Source: Odoribacter laneus YIT 12061
GTDB lineage: Bacteria > Bacteroidota > Bacteroidia > Bacteroidales > Marinifilaceae
Length of the DNA stretch: 64,000 nucleotides
Reading direction: 5' to 3'
NCBI RefSeq assembly: GCF_000243215.1
Contig: NZ_JH594597.1
Location: forward strand, 390,649 to 454,648
The translations under genes were made by a program, and so were the position numbers. Positions 34,701 through 42,840 of this stretch are shown here, in pieces; the stretch's first letter is position 1; each line of letters opens with the position of its first letter. The notes beneath the pieces were generated by a model. That model was not told the origin of the DNA. It did not search any database and saw only the letters and a program-made list of their open reading frames with translations.

Positions 34701-35150
34701 ATCGGAAAGAGAAGCATTATTTAAAAAAGAAGCGAACAGTCCGACGGAAGCATCGTCTCCCACCATTCCCAATAAATTCATATAAAATGCTTTCGATTCG
34801 GGCTTACTCAATTTTTCAATGGCTTTTATATACACTTGTTGCAAATCTTTCCGCAACACCGGATCCTGTAAAGAAGTAGCATACACAGTAATACTGTTTA
34901 AGGCAAAATCCAACCTTACCCGGGCCTCTCCTGTAGAAGTCTCCCGCATATCAATCAATTCGCTCAAACCAGCCTGTCCTGTTGAAGCAATATCTGCCAT
35001 TGCTTGATTCAACACCTTCTCTTTTTCCGCCGGAAGAACAGCTAAGGCGTCGGCCAACTTCGTCGCCACAGTCCGGTTTACATCCAGTTGTCCGTAAGCC
35101 AGACCACTCAATACGAATAAGAAAAATAATACGATCTGTAACTTTTTCAT
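31758..35150 (-). CDS. Exported HEAT-repeat protein with two C-terminal DUF1080 (3-keto-glycoside hydrolase-like) domains
   Basis: A 1130-residue protein with a signal peptide (to about residue 20). Residues ~25-690 are helical HEAT-like repeats (for example VSRSAIIAVARIGGDEAIAC). Two DUF1080 domains follow: about 700-910 starting FVSIFNGKDLTGWKG, and about 930-1130 starting GFRALFNGVSMHNWTG. DUF1080 proteins include hydrolases or lyases that split 3-keto-glycosides; the fold is a concanavalin-like sandwich. The operon with two Gfo/Idh/MocA oxidoreductases supports this: oxidise at C3, then cleave. Which of the two domains is active cannot be told. Place of action is likely the periplasm. Confidence 0.85.
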   Translation of the reverse strand: MKKLQIVLFFLFVLSGLAYGQLDVNRTVATKLADALAVLPAEKEKVLNQAMADIASTGQAGLSELIDMRETSTGEARVRLDFALNSITVYATSLQDPVLRKDLQQVYIKAIEKLSKPESKAFYMNLLGMVGDDASVGLFASFLNNASLSDNGARGLAKVKSEKAVEALIKALMQVKPDLKKNVMNALGEIASSEAEDALLAQEGKFPAEDTEVWYFALSRCGSAKSLPVLTKAAREANYSLDRKSGNEAYIFLLNKLAEGGEKKITNKAASDLYKNALKENQVATRIAALQILLKTDDKNRAKLIVKALNDPEREYRNAALLYAEEYKDADLSRAIAGKLKKADAETQMDIINWLGKNRIAASLEEIIPYVKSTDSEVSRSAIIAVARIGGDEAIACLAGLVASGEKNQLENAACVLKSMEGDIATPLMNLFSKASTEGQKTILQLIGSRKCDRYAKAVLELAVNAAPEVKETALGVLREVVTAENLPQLYELLKNVSATEVEAVQQAIISALNTLPDAERYASAAAQMKKETGNSRDRYFSILAATGDPAAFEVIQQGFAEGNAETQQQAFKALLLWPGFEVTDALYEICKNNEKEKYFDPAFNAYVAKIAGAVLTGEQKLLLLRKALEIAQTTSQKKIVLEQIQKTGTFLGLIVAGKYLEDNDLQQTACQAVMNIALANKAYYGEEVSRLLNRVLEVLSGTDSDYQKQAIRKHLAELPEGEGFVSIFNGKDLTGWKGLVGNPITRTKMSATRLAAEQKKADKLMRESWSVEEGMLVFNGKGDNLCTDKKYGDFEMYIDWKLYPEGKEADAGIYLRGTPQVQIWDTARRDVGAQVGSGGLYNNETNLRNPLQVADNSLGEWNSFFIRMIGERVSVWLNGIKVVDNVIFENYWDRTQPVPFMEQIELQAHGSKVAYRDIYVREIPRVEPYEVSSEEAKEGFRALFNGVSMHNWTGNTKDYVAENGCIVLYPENRGGGNLYTKEEFSDFVFRFEFMLTPGANNGLGIRTPTEGDAAYVGMELQILDNEDPIYKNLKKYQYHGSVYGIIPARRGFLKPIGEWNYQEVIAKGNRIKVILNGEVILDGDIQEATLNGTMDKREHPGLFNKKGHIGFLGHGSVVKFKNIRVKELK

Positions 35151-35168
35151 AGATTTATTCTTTTATAA

Positions 35169-36422
35169 TTAAATATTCCAGGGAGCCCTCATCGGCTGAT
35201 TCACCAAGAGATTAGCGGCATCATCATTTATAAACAATTGCTTTACCGGATCGAAGTGCAATGTCCGGTTTAAGCGAAGGGCCGCTACGCCCATATTGAC
35301 AATCGTAGAAGAACGATGTCCATTCATTTCATTTAAAGCAAATTTCTGCCGGTTTTTAATACATTCCATAAAGTCCGTATGCTGGGGTTCCGGATCCGGG
35401 AATCCGGCTAATTTCTTTTCCCAATCGGGAATGTCGCATACAAAATTTTTGTACACATTTCCTTTCGGTCCGGCAATATAAGGTGTCCCAGGATTACCGA
35501 AATCGTCCCCCCATAATACAATCTGACACCCATCTTCATACGTATAAGTGATGGAACGCCATGTCCCGGCAGCATCGTAATGTTGCTGAGGAGCATCGAC
35601 CTCTACCTTTACCGGGCTTGTCTCATCTTTTCCCAGGATATACTGCACCGGATCGATATAATGCTGGCCCATATCTCCCAGTCCACCGCCGTCATAATCC
35701 CAATAGCCTCTGAAAGTCTGATGAACCCGATGTGCATTATAAGGTTTGTAAGGAGCCGGACCTAACCAAAAGTCATAATCCAATTCGGCCGGAATCGGTT
35801 GAGTTTCTAACTTTTCTTTTCCCACCCAATAAAACTTCCAGTCAAATCCTGTGTGTTTACTAATCGTCACCTTCAAAGGCCATCCCAACATACCGCTTTG
35901 AACCAACTTTTTCAAAGGCTTTACAGGACTTCCCAAACCGTAGAAAGAATCCTTAAACCGGAACCAGGTATTTAGCCTGAAAATACGTCCGTAATGATTC
36001 ATGGCTTCTACGACTCTCTTCCCTTCCCCTATCGTTCGGGTCATCGGTTTTTCACACCAAATGTCTTTTCCCGCCTTCGCAGCTTCTATTGCCATTATAG
36101 CATGCCAATGAGGCGGTGTAGCAATATGCACAATATCTACATTTTTATCTAAAATCAGATCTCTGAAATCATGGTATTGAGCGACCTTATCCGGCACCAA
36201 ACTAGCGGCCTGCTGAAGATGGTTTTTGTCTACATCACAGATAGCCACTAAACGGGTATTGCCATAATTAATATGGCCACGCCCCATAGCCCCAACACCT
36301 ATGATACCTTTAGTAAGTTGATCACTGGGAGCAACATACCCTCGCCCTAATACATGACGAGGCACAACAGTGATAGCTGCCAAACTAGCCACTGTCTTTA
36401 AAAATTCTCTTCGAGTTGTCAT
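35169..36422 (-). CDS. Gfo/Idh/MocA family oxidoreductase, exported
   Basis: A 417-residue oxidoreductase, first gene of the operon. A Tat-like signal (TTRREFLKTVASLAAITVVP) opens the chain. The Rossmann motif is KGIIGVGAMGRGH; the active-site region is HIATPPHWHAIMAIEAAKAG and CEKPMTRTIGEG, with Lys in EKP. The C-terminal domain has GDMGQHYIDPVQYILG. It shares the family with 29544-31190 but not close similarity, so the two may act on different positions or in different directions. It lies 18 bp upstream of the DUF1080 gene. No clear promoter box is seen upstream. Confidence 0.87.
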   Translation of the reverse strand: MTTRREFLKTVASLAAITVVPRHVLGRGYVAPSDQLTKGIIGVGAMGRGHINYGNTRLVAICDVDKNHLQQAASLVPDKVAQYHDFRDLILDKNVDIVHIATPPHWHAIMAIEAAKAGKDIWCEKPMTRTIGEGKRVVEAMNHYGRIFRLNTWFRFKDSFYGLGSPVKPLKKLVQSGMLGWPLKVTISKHTGFDWKFYWVGKEKLETQPIPAELDYDFWLGPAPYKPYNAHRVHQTFRGYWDYDGGGLGDMGQHYIDPVQYILGKDETSPVKVEVDAPQQHYDAAGTWRSITYTYEDGCQIVLWGDDFGNPGTPYIAGPKGNVYKNFVCDIPDWEKKLAGFPDPEPQHTDFMECIKNRQKFALNEMNGHRSSTIVNMGVAALRLNRTLHFDPVKQLFINDDAANLLVNQPMRAPWNI

Positions 36423-36765
36423 ATAGGTTTAAATTAAAATGTCGTATTTCTAATGCAAACAAAGCACCACTAACCCCTATGCAGAAAAGTTCACTACCCT
36501 TTTCTATTTAAAACCTCGTTTCTCGACTGTACACTCCTCAAAATATAAAAATACTTTTCTTACCCCTGTTATATCCAGATTACACCCTTGTATTTCGAAT
36601 AGAAAAATTGACTTTTTTCATCACCACCGCTTCAAATTTGCAGTCGTAAAGATAAAAAAAAATCAAAAAGATCAAAATAACCTTTTGTACTCAAAAAAGA
36701 AGATAGCAATCTTTTTTAATAACCCGACGTTTCTATTTTTATATTATTATATATCAATATTTTGC
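36423..36765. other. Intergenic region without recognised gene
   Basis: About 340 bp of very AT-rich DNA upstream of the oxidoreductase operon. I find no open frame of note, no exact TAnnTTTG box in the needed direction and no repeat. It should hold the promoter of the operon. Confidence 0.5.
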
Positions 36766-36796
36766 AAAAAAAGGTCGCCTGATTTTAGGCGACCTT
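36766..36796 (-). terminator. Terminator after the BACON/LRR lipoprotein gene
   Basis: AAGGTCGCCT and AGGCGACCTT (36771-36780, 36787-36796) form a perfect 10-bp stem with a six-base loop and seven T on the minus strand. Confidence 0.9.
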
Positions 36797-36826
36797 ATCT
36801 TTCAAAAAGTCAAGAATAAACACGGA

Positions 36827-38386
36827 TTAAAGCCAAGCAGGAAAATTAGTTTGGATTTCTGCATAATCCGTCAGAGAAATACAACCTGAAAAACAACCTC
36901 TCGTATTGGTAGGGGCTGTAAATTCAGCATGATCCGCTCTTTCATATAAATGTACTTTCACTCCATTCATCAGTGTATAAGGGGACTCCCCGGTCAGGTT
37001 AGAGCATTTACCAAAAGTATTACTAAAATCCGTCACCCCTTTACAGCTGTCAAACAAATCTACGGGAACCGTCGTCAGAGAAGTACAATTAAAAAATGTC
37101 TGTCCAAAAGAAGTAGCGCTTACACATCCGTCAAAAATATCTTCTCCCACGGATTCTAAAGATTCACATTTCCAAAAACACCGGAAAAAACGGGTAGCTT
37201 CGCTACAATTGGCAAAAAGACGATCCGGAACAGCCTCTAAAGAAGTACAGGAAGAAAAACATTCATAAAATTCTGTCACTTTCGGAGCATTTTCAAAAAG
37301 TCCTTCCGGAAGGTTCTTTAAAGAAGTACAACTGTAGAATGTACTGTAAACAGTTGTCAACTCACTAAAAGCATCCTTTTCCGGAACTGCTAGATATTCT
37401 AAATTTACACATTTATAAAAACCATACTTTAAAGAAGTCAAGCCTAATCTTCCCCATTGTTTAACCGCTTTTACGCAAGTTTTTAGCTTGTCATCGAAAT
37501 AATTTCCGTCATTTGCCCTCATATTCGACACCTGTCCTAGAATAGAAACCTCGTATACTCCGGCTTGCTCATAAGTGTGCCGCGGAAAACTGGAAATCAC
37601 CCGCTCCGGACGAGTCCCATCTCCCCAATCTATTGTACAACTCACCGTTCCTTCAAAAGGTAAGGCTCCCACATTTTCAGTCGTTGCTCCTACTTCCAAT
37701 ACAATGATCATATTATCTCCTGCAGTACTTTGGGTAACCACTATATTTTCCGAAACTATATTTTCCCCTTCGCCCGCAACAACGGTAACCCAAGCCTCCA
37801 ATAGATTTATCGTCCTATTTTCAGCCAAAGAAATAGTAAATTTACCTGCCTCTTTATCGATAGCGACCTGACACCACTCCCGATTAGACAAAACAGTCCA
37901 CTCGGTTTGATTGGTCTCCACGCTCACTTCATAAATCCCCCCCTCATTCGTAAACGCAACAGTATCCTGAGCCGGGTTTATACTTAAAGTCGCGGCTCCT
38001 GCTGCTTCCTGTGTCACTTCTAATGTAACCACACTCCGACTATCTCCGTCACCGGCATAAATTGTAACCGTCTCCGAACGCAATGCCGTCGTGGTATTTT
38101 CTTCAGCTGATAAAATCAATTTATCTCCCTCTTTCTGATAATTACACCATCCTTCTTCTCCTGAAACTACCGTCCAATTTTCCCCATCAGTCAAAACACG
38201 AATCTCCACATTGCCCCCCGCAGCCAAAAACTGTACTGTCCCGGAGTTACCCTCTGGATGCACAGTAACTTCCGGATTCTCCGAACTTATTTTTAAAGAA
38301 GTCATTGCTATTTTATCTTCATCATCCGAACAAGCCAAAAAGGCAAAAGCAAGAAGACCTATTCCTATAGAAATCAGTTTTTTCAT
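36827..38386 (-). CDS. Surface lipoprotein with BACON-like domains and BspA-type leucine-rich repeats
   Basis: A 519-residue lipoprotein. The signal peptide ends FAFLACSDDEDK, and the acidic residues after Cys are typical for surface export in Bacteroidota. Two BACON-like domains lie at about 35-125 and 125-215, each ending in VTQ. Then comes a PKD-like stretch (CTIDWGDGT, HTYEQAGVYEVSI) and from about 330 leucine-rich repeats of roughly 24 residues with the pattern CTSL..VP..LF, as in BspA-like proteins. A binding or adhesion role is likely. I chose the ATG at 38386 before MKKLISIGIG; the longer reading adds 15 residues that do not fit a signal peptide. Confidence 0.82.
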   Translation of the reverse strand: MKKLISIGIGLLAFAFLACSDDEDKIAMTSLKISSENPEVTVHPEGNSGTVQFLAAGGNVEIRVLTDGENWTVVSGEEGWCNYQKEGDKLILSAEENTTTALRSETVTIYAGDGDSRSVVTLEVTQEAAGAATLSINPAQDTVAFTNEGGIYEVSVETNQTEWTVLSNREWCQVAIDKEAGKFTISLAENRTINLLEAWVTVVAGEGENIVSENIVVTQSTAGDNMIIVLEVGATTENVGALPFEGTVSCTIDWGDGTRPERVISSFPRHTYEQAGVYEVSILGQVSNMRANDGNYFDDKLKTCVKAVKQWGRLGLTSLKYGFYKCVNLEYLAVPEKDAFSELTTVYSTFYSCTSLKNLPEGLFENAPKVTEFYECFSSCTSLEAVPDRLFANCSEATRFFRCFWKCESLESVGEDIFDGCVSATSFGQTFFNCTSLTTVPVDLFDSCKGVTDFSNTFGKCSNLTGESPYTLMNGVKVHLYERADHAEFTAPTNTRGCFSGCISLTDYAEIQTNFPAWL

Positions 38387-38443
38387 AATCATTCCTTTAA
38401 ACATTTCAAAATCTAAAATCGTCATTAACAAATAATTCCAGTA

Positions 38444-40066
38444 TTAACGCAAAAAAGTTATACGCTCGATCTCATCAGCTGTTAATATCTCAGAAATTTT
38501 CGCTGCCCCCAACGTATCAAACTGAACTGGCAGAATTTTATTTTCGCTGGAATTACGAATAGCATAAAATGCTTCTTTATTTTTTTCAAAAGCAAAGGGT
38601 TGTGAAGCCTCAGATTGTCCTTCAACTTTTTCCAAGGTAGGCAGATAAGCAAAAGACCAGTTGGAAAATAATGTATAACTGGAACCATTCGCCGTCCCGA
38701 TCACTCCCATATATTCATAATTCACGTCTATAAGATCACCGGTCTCGGAATCTGTTACCTGACCTTTCACCCCCTTAACTGTAAGTTTTCCGTAATCCTC
38801 CGTCCAGGAAAGTTCAATTTCTTTTCCTGCAGATAAAAGATATCCGGTATGAGGATCATAGAGCGTAATAAACAAGACATATTGTTTCAAGCCGGCAGTA
38901 ACCATAGCTACAGGATTTTCTGTGGGATCCGTGGAAATAACCAACTTATCAGACTTTGCATCCATTAAAAAACCGCAATACATATCCCAGAATCCGCTTC
39001 CGTAAAAAAGGCGATTTTTATTATCTCCCATTAGCTTTCCGGTATAATCAGGAGCTGCTCCGCCGAACTCCCATGCTTTTGAATCTTTATTATACACCAG
39101 CCAGTCTGTGGCCTGAATTTGCCAGGTCCCGGAAAGATTTGTATATAAATTATAAGAAGCCTCTTCGCCTGGGAAATCAAGTTTACCCTGATAACCAAAA
39201 TTCAAAGTTTTTCCGTCTTCACTTGTTAAAGTTCCTTTCAGTTGTACGAAAACATTCTCATAAGCAACTGAAAATGTACCGGAAACAATAGGATGCAGAC
39301 CTTCTTTATCCTTCCAGTAACTCAACGTTTCGGCATCCCCAGGCCGGAATGTACCAGCAACGGTAGCCCCCTTTTCTCCTGCAGCATAGTTTCCTGCAGC
39401 AGGCAATGGATGCTGAGAATCGGCAGCAAGCTGATCAAAAAAGACTAAACCGAGTGTATATTCTTTTGAATCGTCTGTCAATTCCAAACGATACGCTCCG
39501 ATTTCTCCATCCTGTACTGTTTGATATCGTGCATCCGAAACAAAAGTAAACCCTATTTTATCAGATACGGCCTGATAACGGAATTGCAAAGCAGCTTGAA
39601 AAGAAAACTGAAGTACAGCACCTTTTTCTGAAAGAAATTCTCCTGTAACATGACAAATATTTTCTTTGATAGCAATCGTAAAATCACCAGATTTTACAAG
39701 GTATTTAATCCCTTCAGCTGTCCAATAAGTCGCATTTCCTCCCAGATTGTAATGTCCGGCAGTATGACTTCCGGTTGACGCTGCAGGGGAATAATTCCCG
39801 GCTTCCGGAAATGCAGCATTCACATCCTCAGACAAAGAACTTTCAAAATCCAATTGAAGCATAATGTCATCTGTCTGCATACGAATTACATAATTACCAC
39901 TGCCCGCATTATATCTATCTCCTTGATAAAAGGCAACCGAAACCTGCTCAAAAGTGACATTGAAAACCGGGAGATCCGATTTATTCTTCGAATCATCATC
40001 GTCTGAACACGCACCCCAAGCAAGTAATGCAAAAACAGACATTTCAAAAATTTTAAAGATTTTCAT
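38444..40066 (-). CDS. Surface lipoprotein with two internal repeats, function unknown
   Basis: A 540-residue lipoprotein with lipobox LLAWGACSDDDDSK, again with acidic residues after Cys. Two tandem repeats of about 130 residues are clear: the first around FPEAGNYSPAASTGSH to TGEFLSEKGAVLQFSFQ, the second around LPAAGNYAAGEKGATV to GTLTSEDGKTLNFGYQ. A C-terminal part starting NLSGTWQIQATDW resembles the YLGTW modules of the genes at the right edge of the window. It stands 57 bp upstream of the BACON/LRR gene in one operon. Glycan binding is a guess; I do not recognise the family. Confidence 0.7.
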   Translation of the reverse strand: MKIFKIFEMSVFALLAWGACSDDDDSKNKSDLPVFNVTFEQVSVAFYQGDRYNAGSGNYVIRMQTDDIMLQLDFESSLSEDVNAAFPEAGNYSPAASTGSHTAGHYNLGGNATYWTAEGIKYLVKSGDFTIAIKENICHVTGEFLSEKGAVLQFSFQAALQFRYQAVSDKIGFTFVSDARYQTVQDGEIGAYRLELTDDSKEYTLGLVFFDQLAADSQHPLPAAGNYAAGEKGATVAGTFRPGDAETLSYWKDKEGLHPIVSGTFSVAYENVFVQLKGTLTSEDGKTLNFGYQGKLDFPGEEASYNLYTNLSGTWQIQATDWLVYNKDSKAWEFGGAAPDYTGKLMGDNKNRLFYGSGFWDMYCGFLMDAKSDKLVISTDPTENPVAMVTAGLKQYVLFITLYDPHTGYLLSAGKEIELSWTEDYGKLTVKGVKGQVTDSETGDLIDVNYEYMGVIGTANGSSYTLFSNWSFAYLPTLEKVEGQSEASQPFAFEKNKEAFYAIRNSSENKILPVQFDTLGAAKISEILTADEIERITFLR

Positions 40067-40147
40067 ACTATTGTTTTTTAGGTTGAATTAAAATATAATA
40101 TAAATCCGTTAGTTATTTAACACCTGTTCTGTAGAAAAAGGACAAGA

Positions 40148-40564
40148 CTAATCCAAAGAGAGAGCTCCAGGTTTTTGCTTTCTCACGAAATCACCAGGCT
40201 TCTCCTCTCCTATTCCCGATAACTTTTTTCTTCTTGGATAAAATTTTAAAAGAGAAAATAATAATGCAGATAAAGATAACTTACACCTAAGAGAACGGCT
40301 GTAATCCTTCTTCCCCTCTCTATCCCTTAAACAACATGCTCTACGATACCGGATTGTATTTTCCACTTTTTTCCACGACCGCTCTATATCTATCTCTTTA
40401 TACAAACGATAACGGGTATTCAATTTATCCTCACCAATCAGTTTTTCATATAGCTTTTCCGGAATTTCCCTTTGTACTGCCCAACAGCTAAAAGATCCGT
40501 CCTCTTCATTTTTTAATTCTTCCAGCGATTCCCGGATCATTTTGCAGATCTCTCCGTCTTCCAT
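40148..40564 (-). pseudogene. Truncated FecR-like anti-sigma factor remnant
   Basis: A 138-residue frame whose first half looks like the cytoplasmic domain of a Bacteroidota FecR-type anti-sigma factor (RLYKEIDIERSWKKVENTIRYRR, here split: RLYKEIDIER, SWKKVENTIRYRR). After that the normal membrane helix is missing; a shifted frame offers ITAVLLGVSYLYLHYYF, which would fit it, so a frameshift is likely. The periplasmic domain of about 250 residues is absent. The divergent ECF sigma gene is 263 bp away. It could also be a genuine short protein; I judge decay more likely. Confidence 0.4.
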
Positions 40565-40826
40565 TTTATTCAAATTTTTCCCAATTTATACCATTCACCA
40601 TTTTTTATTTCTACCGATTTCTTATCCCTAGTATCCTCTCCCTACTTATTTCAAGAACAAATATTCCCATCTTTTTATAAAGACACCTATTTTGATAAAA
40701 CGTGCAAAAAAAGAAGTATTTTCTTCAAAATATTGTAATTTTGAACGTCTTTATAAACCAAAATCAAAATGAAATGAACGATAAAAATTATCACAAACAG
40801 ACATAATTTTATTGATTTATTGGTTT

Positions 40827-41432
40827 ATGACACAAGCTCCATCCAATGCTAAAGACAAGGTAGAGCAAACAGACAATTATCTCCTGCAATTGATCCGTCA
40901 GGGGGATTGCATGTCTTTTACTACCCTTTTTAAAAAGTATTATAAAGTGTTAGTCCTTTTTGCTCATTCTTTCGTCAAAGACAAAGACGTTGCTGAAGAT
41001 CTGGTACAAAGTTTTTTCTGTAAATTATGGGAAGATCGGTTAACGATGGCTAAAATAACAAATTGTAAAAATTATTTTTACATCGCTATCCGCAATCGCT
41101 GCCATAATTATATCCGAAACAACAAACTGATTCCTGTTCCTTTTCCGGATAATCTCACAGAAGATAATTTACTGAATACCATTATAGAAGAGGAAATTTC
41201 TGTCAAACTCATTGAAAAGATACAGTTACTTCCCGAGAAATGCAGAAATATCATGCTTATGAAGATTCAAGGTATGGATAATAAAACAATCGCTGCCACT
41301 CTTCATATCCGGGAAGAAACAGTCCGTTCTCAAATCCATAGAGGGAAGGAAATTTTAAAAAACCACTTCCAAATGGCTTATCCGGCACTGTGGATTGTCC
41401 CTTCTTTTTTGGAATCTATTTTCTTTTTTTAA
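40827..41432 (+). CDS. RNA polymerase ECF-type sigma factor
   Basis: A 201-residue sigma-70 factor with only regions 2 and 4. Region 2 is YYKVLVLFAHSFVKDKDVAE followed by DLVQSFFCKLWE; region 4 is LPEKCRNIMLMKIQGMDNKT followed by IAATLHIREETVRSQIHRG. Such sigma factors in Bacteroidota are usually held by a FecR-type anti-sigma factor and control SusC/SusD operons; here the nearest FecR-like gene is degraded and lies divergent. I chose the ATG at 40827; an earlier TTG (40812) is less likely. Its target may be one of the lipoprotein or Sus operons here, but that is not shown. Confidence 0.9.
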   Translation: MTQAPSNAKDKVEQTDNYLLQLIRQGDCMSFTTLFKKYYKVLVLFAHSFVKDKDVAEDLVQSFFCKLWEDRLTMAKITNCKNYFYIAIRNRCHNYIRNNKLIPVPFPDNLTEDNLLNTIIEEEISVKLIEKIQLLPEKCRNIMLMKIQGMDNKTIAATLHIREETVRSQIHRGKEILKNHFQMAYPALWIVPSFLESIFFF

Positions 41433-41468
41433 ACTAAAAAGCTTGGAATAGACGATAGAAAAATTGTA

Positions 41469-42791
41469 TTAAAAAGCATAAGGGGAAAATTGTTTCACAT
41501 ATACTTTATAAGCAAAGGGAGATAAGATAAGGTGATGAAGGTTTTCCGTTTTTTCATTTTCAAAATACTCTAAAAATGAACCCGATAAAACGCTCTCTAA
41601 ATGTAGTTCCTGATTTTCTGCCGAAAAATTTAAAACGACAATGATGTGATTTTCTGCTTTATATCTTTCAAAAACAAAAATTTCTTTTTCATTTGAGTGA
41701 GGGATAATATGAAAACAGCCCGGGTCATTCCCGGTCAACAAAGCGGGATTTTGGTGTTTCAGTTCATTTAACTTCCGGTAAAATAGTGATAATTCGGGAT
41801 TTTCTTCCCACTCTACCACGTCTTTTTCAAAAAAAGACAGGCGTTTATTTAAACAAACTTCTTGCCCGGTATATACCAAAGGCATCCCCGGAACCGTATA
41901 CATCAAAACAGCATAAACACGGAAAGCTTCCCCCAAACGTTCTGTAATATACCCCTGCCAGGAATTTTCGTCATGATTATCAATGAAATTCAAAATAATC
42001 GTATTCCGGCTATAAAGTGTTTCTACTTTATGAAAATAACCGGGCAGAGCAGTTCCATCTTTTTTATGTTGTGCGATATCATTCATCAAATGATGTAAAT
42101 CCCAACCATAACAGGCATCGAAAGCTTTCTCCGTTAATAGGGGTTCCCAAGCTTCGGCCAGCATAAATACAGGTTTCACTTTTTCCAATGCTTCCCGAGC
42201 TTCTTCCCAAAAATCGACAGGGACCAATGCAGCCATATCACAACGATATCCGTCTATCTCTGTTTCCCGCACCCAAAAAAGCAAACTTTCAATCATATAA
42301 TCCCTCAAATCCCGGTTGTTATAATCCAATCCGGCGACATCACTCCAATCTTCTACAGGGCTTACAATTTCTCCCTCCTTTTGAATATACCAATCTGGAT
42401 GTTCTTCAATCAAAGGGTTATCCCAACCCGTATGATTTGCCACCCAATCCAAAATCACTTTAAACCCCGCCCTATGTGCTTGCTTGACTAAATTTTTAAA
42501 ATCCTCCAACGTTCCATAATCCGGATTTACTTGCCGATAGTTCTGAACCGCATAATAACTTCCCAAAGTCCCCTTTTTATTTTTTCGAGAAATAGGCGTA
42601 ATCGGCATAAACCACAAAATATTTATCCCTAATTCCTTCAAGCGCGGTAAATGAGATATAAAAGCATTAAACGTACCCTCCGGAGTGTATTGCCGGATAT
42701 TTATTTCGTACATAGAAGCATTTCCTGCCCAATCTACGGCTTCCCACTTTTTCCCGTGTTTTCTTTCCGTTTTATATCCCCTTTTTTCCAT
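41469..42791 (-). CDS. GH13 alpha-amylase family protein, cytoplasmic paralogue
   Basis: A 440-residue GH13 enzyme without signal peptide. Conserved regions: ILDWVANHTGWD, DGYRCDMAALVP with nucleophile Asp, MLAEAWEP with acid/base Glu, and FIDNHDENSW. It is clearly paralogous to 50052-51422 (shared YEINIRQYTPEGTFNAF and LGSYYAVQNYRQVNP-type blocks), but lacks the lipoprotein signal. It is the last gene of the MFS-pgmB-GH65-SusA operon, 49 bp behind. It should cut maltodextrins entering the cytoplasm. I chose the ATG at 42791; a GTG at 42797 is possible. Confidence 0.88.
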   Translation of the reverse strand: MEKRGYKTERKHGKKWEAVDWAGNASMYEINIRQYTPEGTFNAFISHLPRLKELGINILWFMPITPISRKNKKGTLGSYYAVQNYRQVNPDYGTLEDFKNLVKQAHRAGFKVILDWVANHTGWDNPLIEEHPDWYIQKEGEIVSPVEDWSDVAGLDYNNRDLRDYMIESLLFWVRETEIDGYRCDMAALVPVDFWEEAREALEKVKPVFMLAEAWEPLLTEKAFDACYGWDLHHLMNDIAQHKKDGTALPGYFHKVETLYSRNTIILNFIDNHDENSWQGYITERLGEAFRVYAVLMYTVPGMPLVYTGQEVCLNKRLSFFEKDVVEWEENPELSLFYRKLNELKHQNPALLTGNDPGCFHIIPHSNEKEIFVFERYKAENHIIVVLNFSAENQELHLESVLSGSFLEYFENEKTENLHHLILSPFAYKVYVKQFSPYAF

Positions 42792-42840
42792 CGTCACTGA
42801 ATAAATAAAACCTACAAACTTTACCGATATTCCCTCTCCT

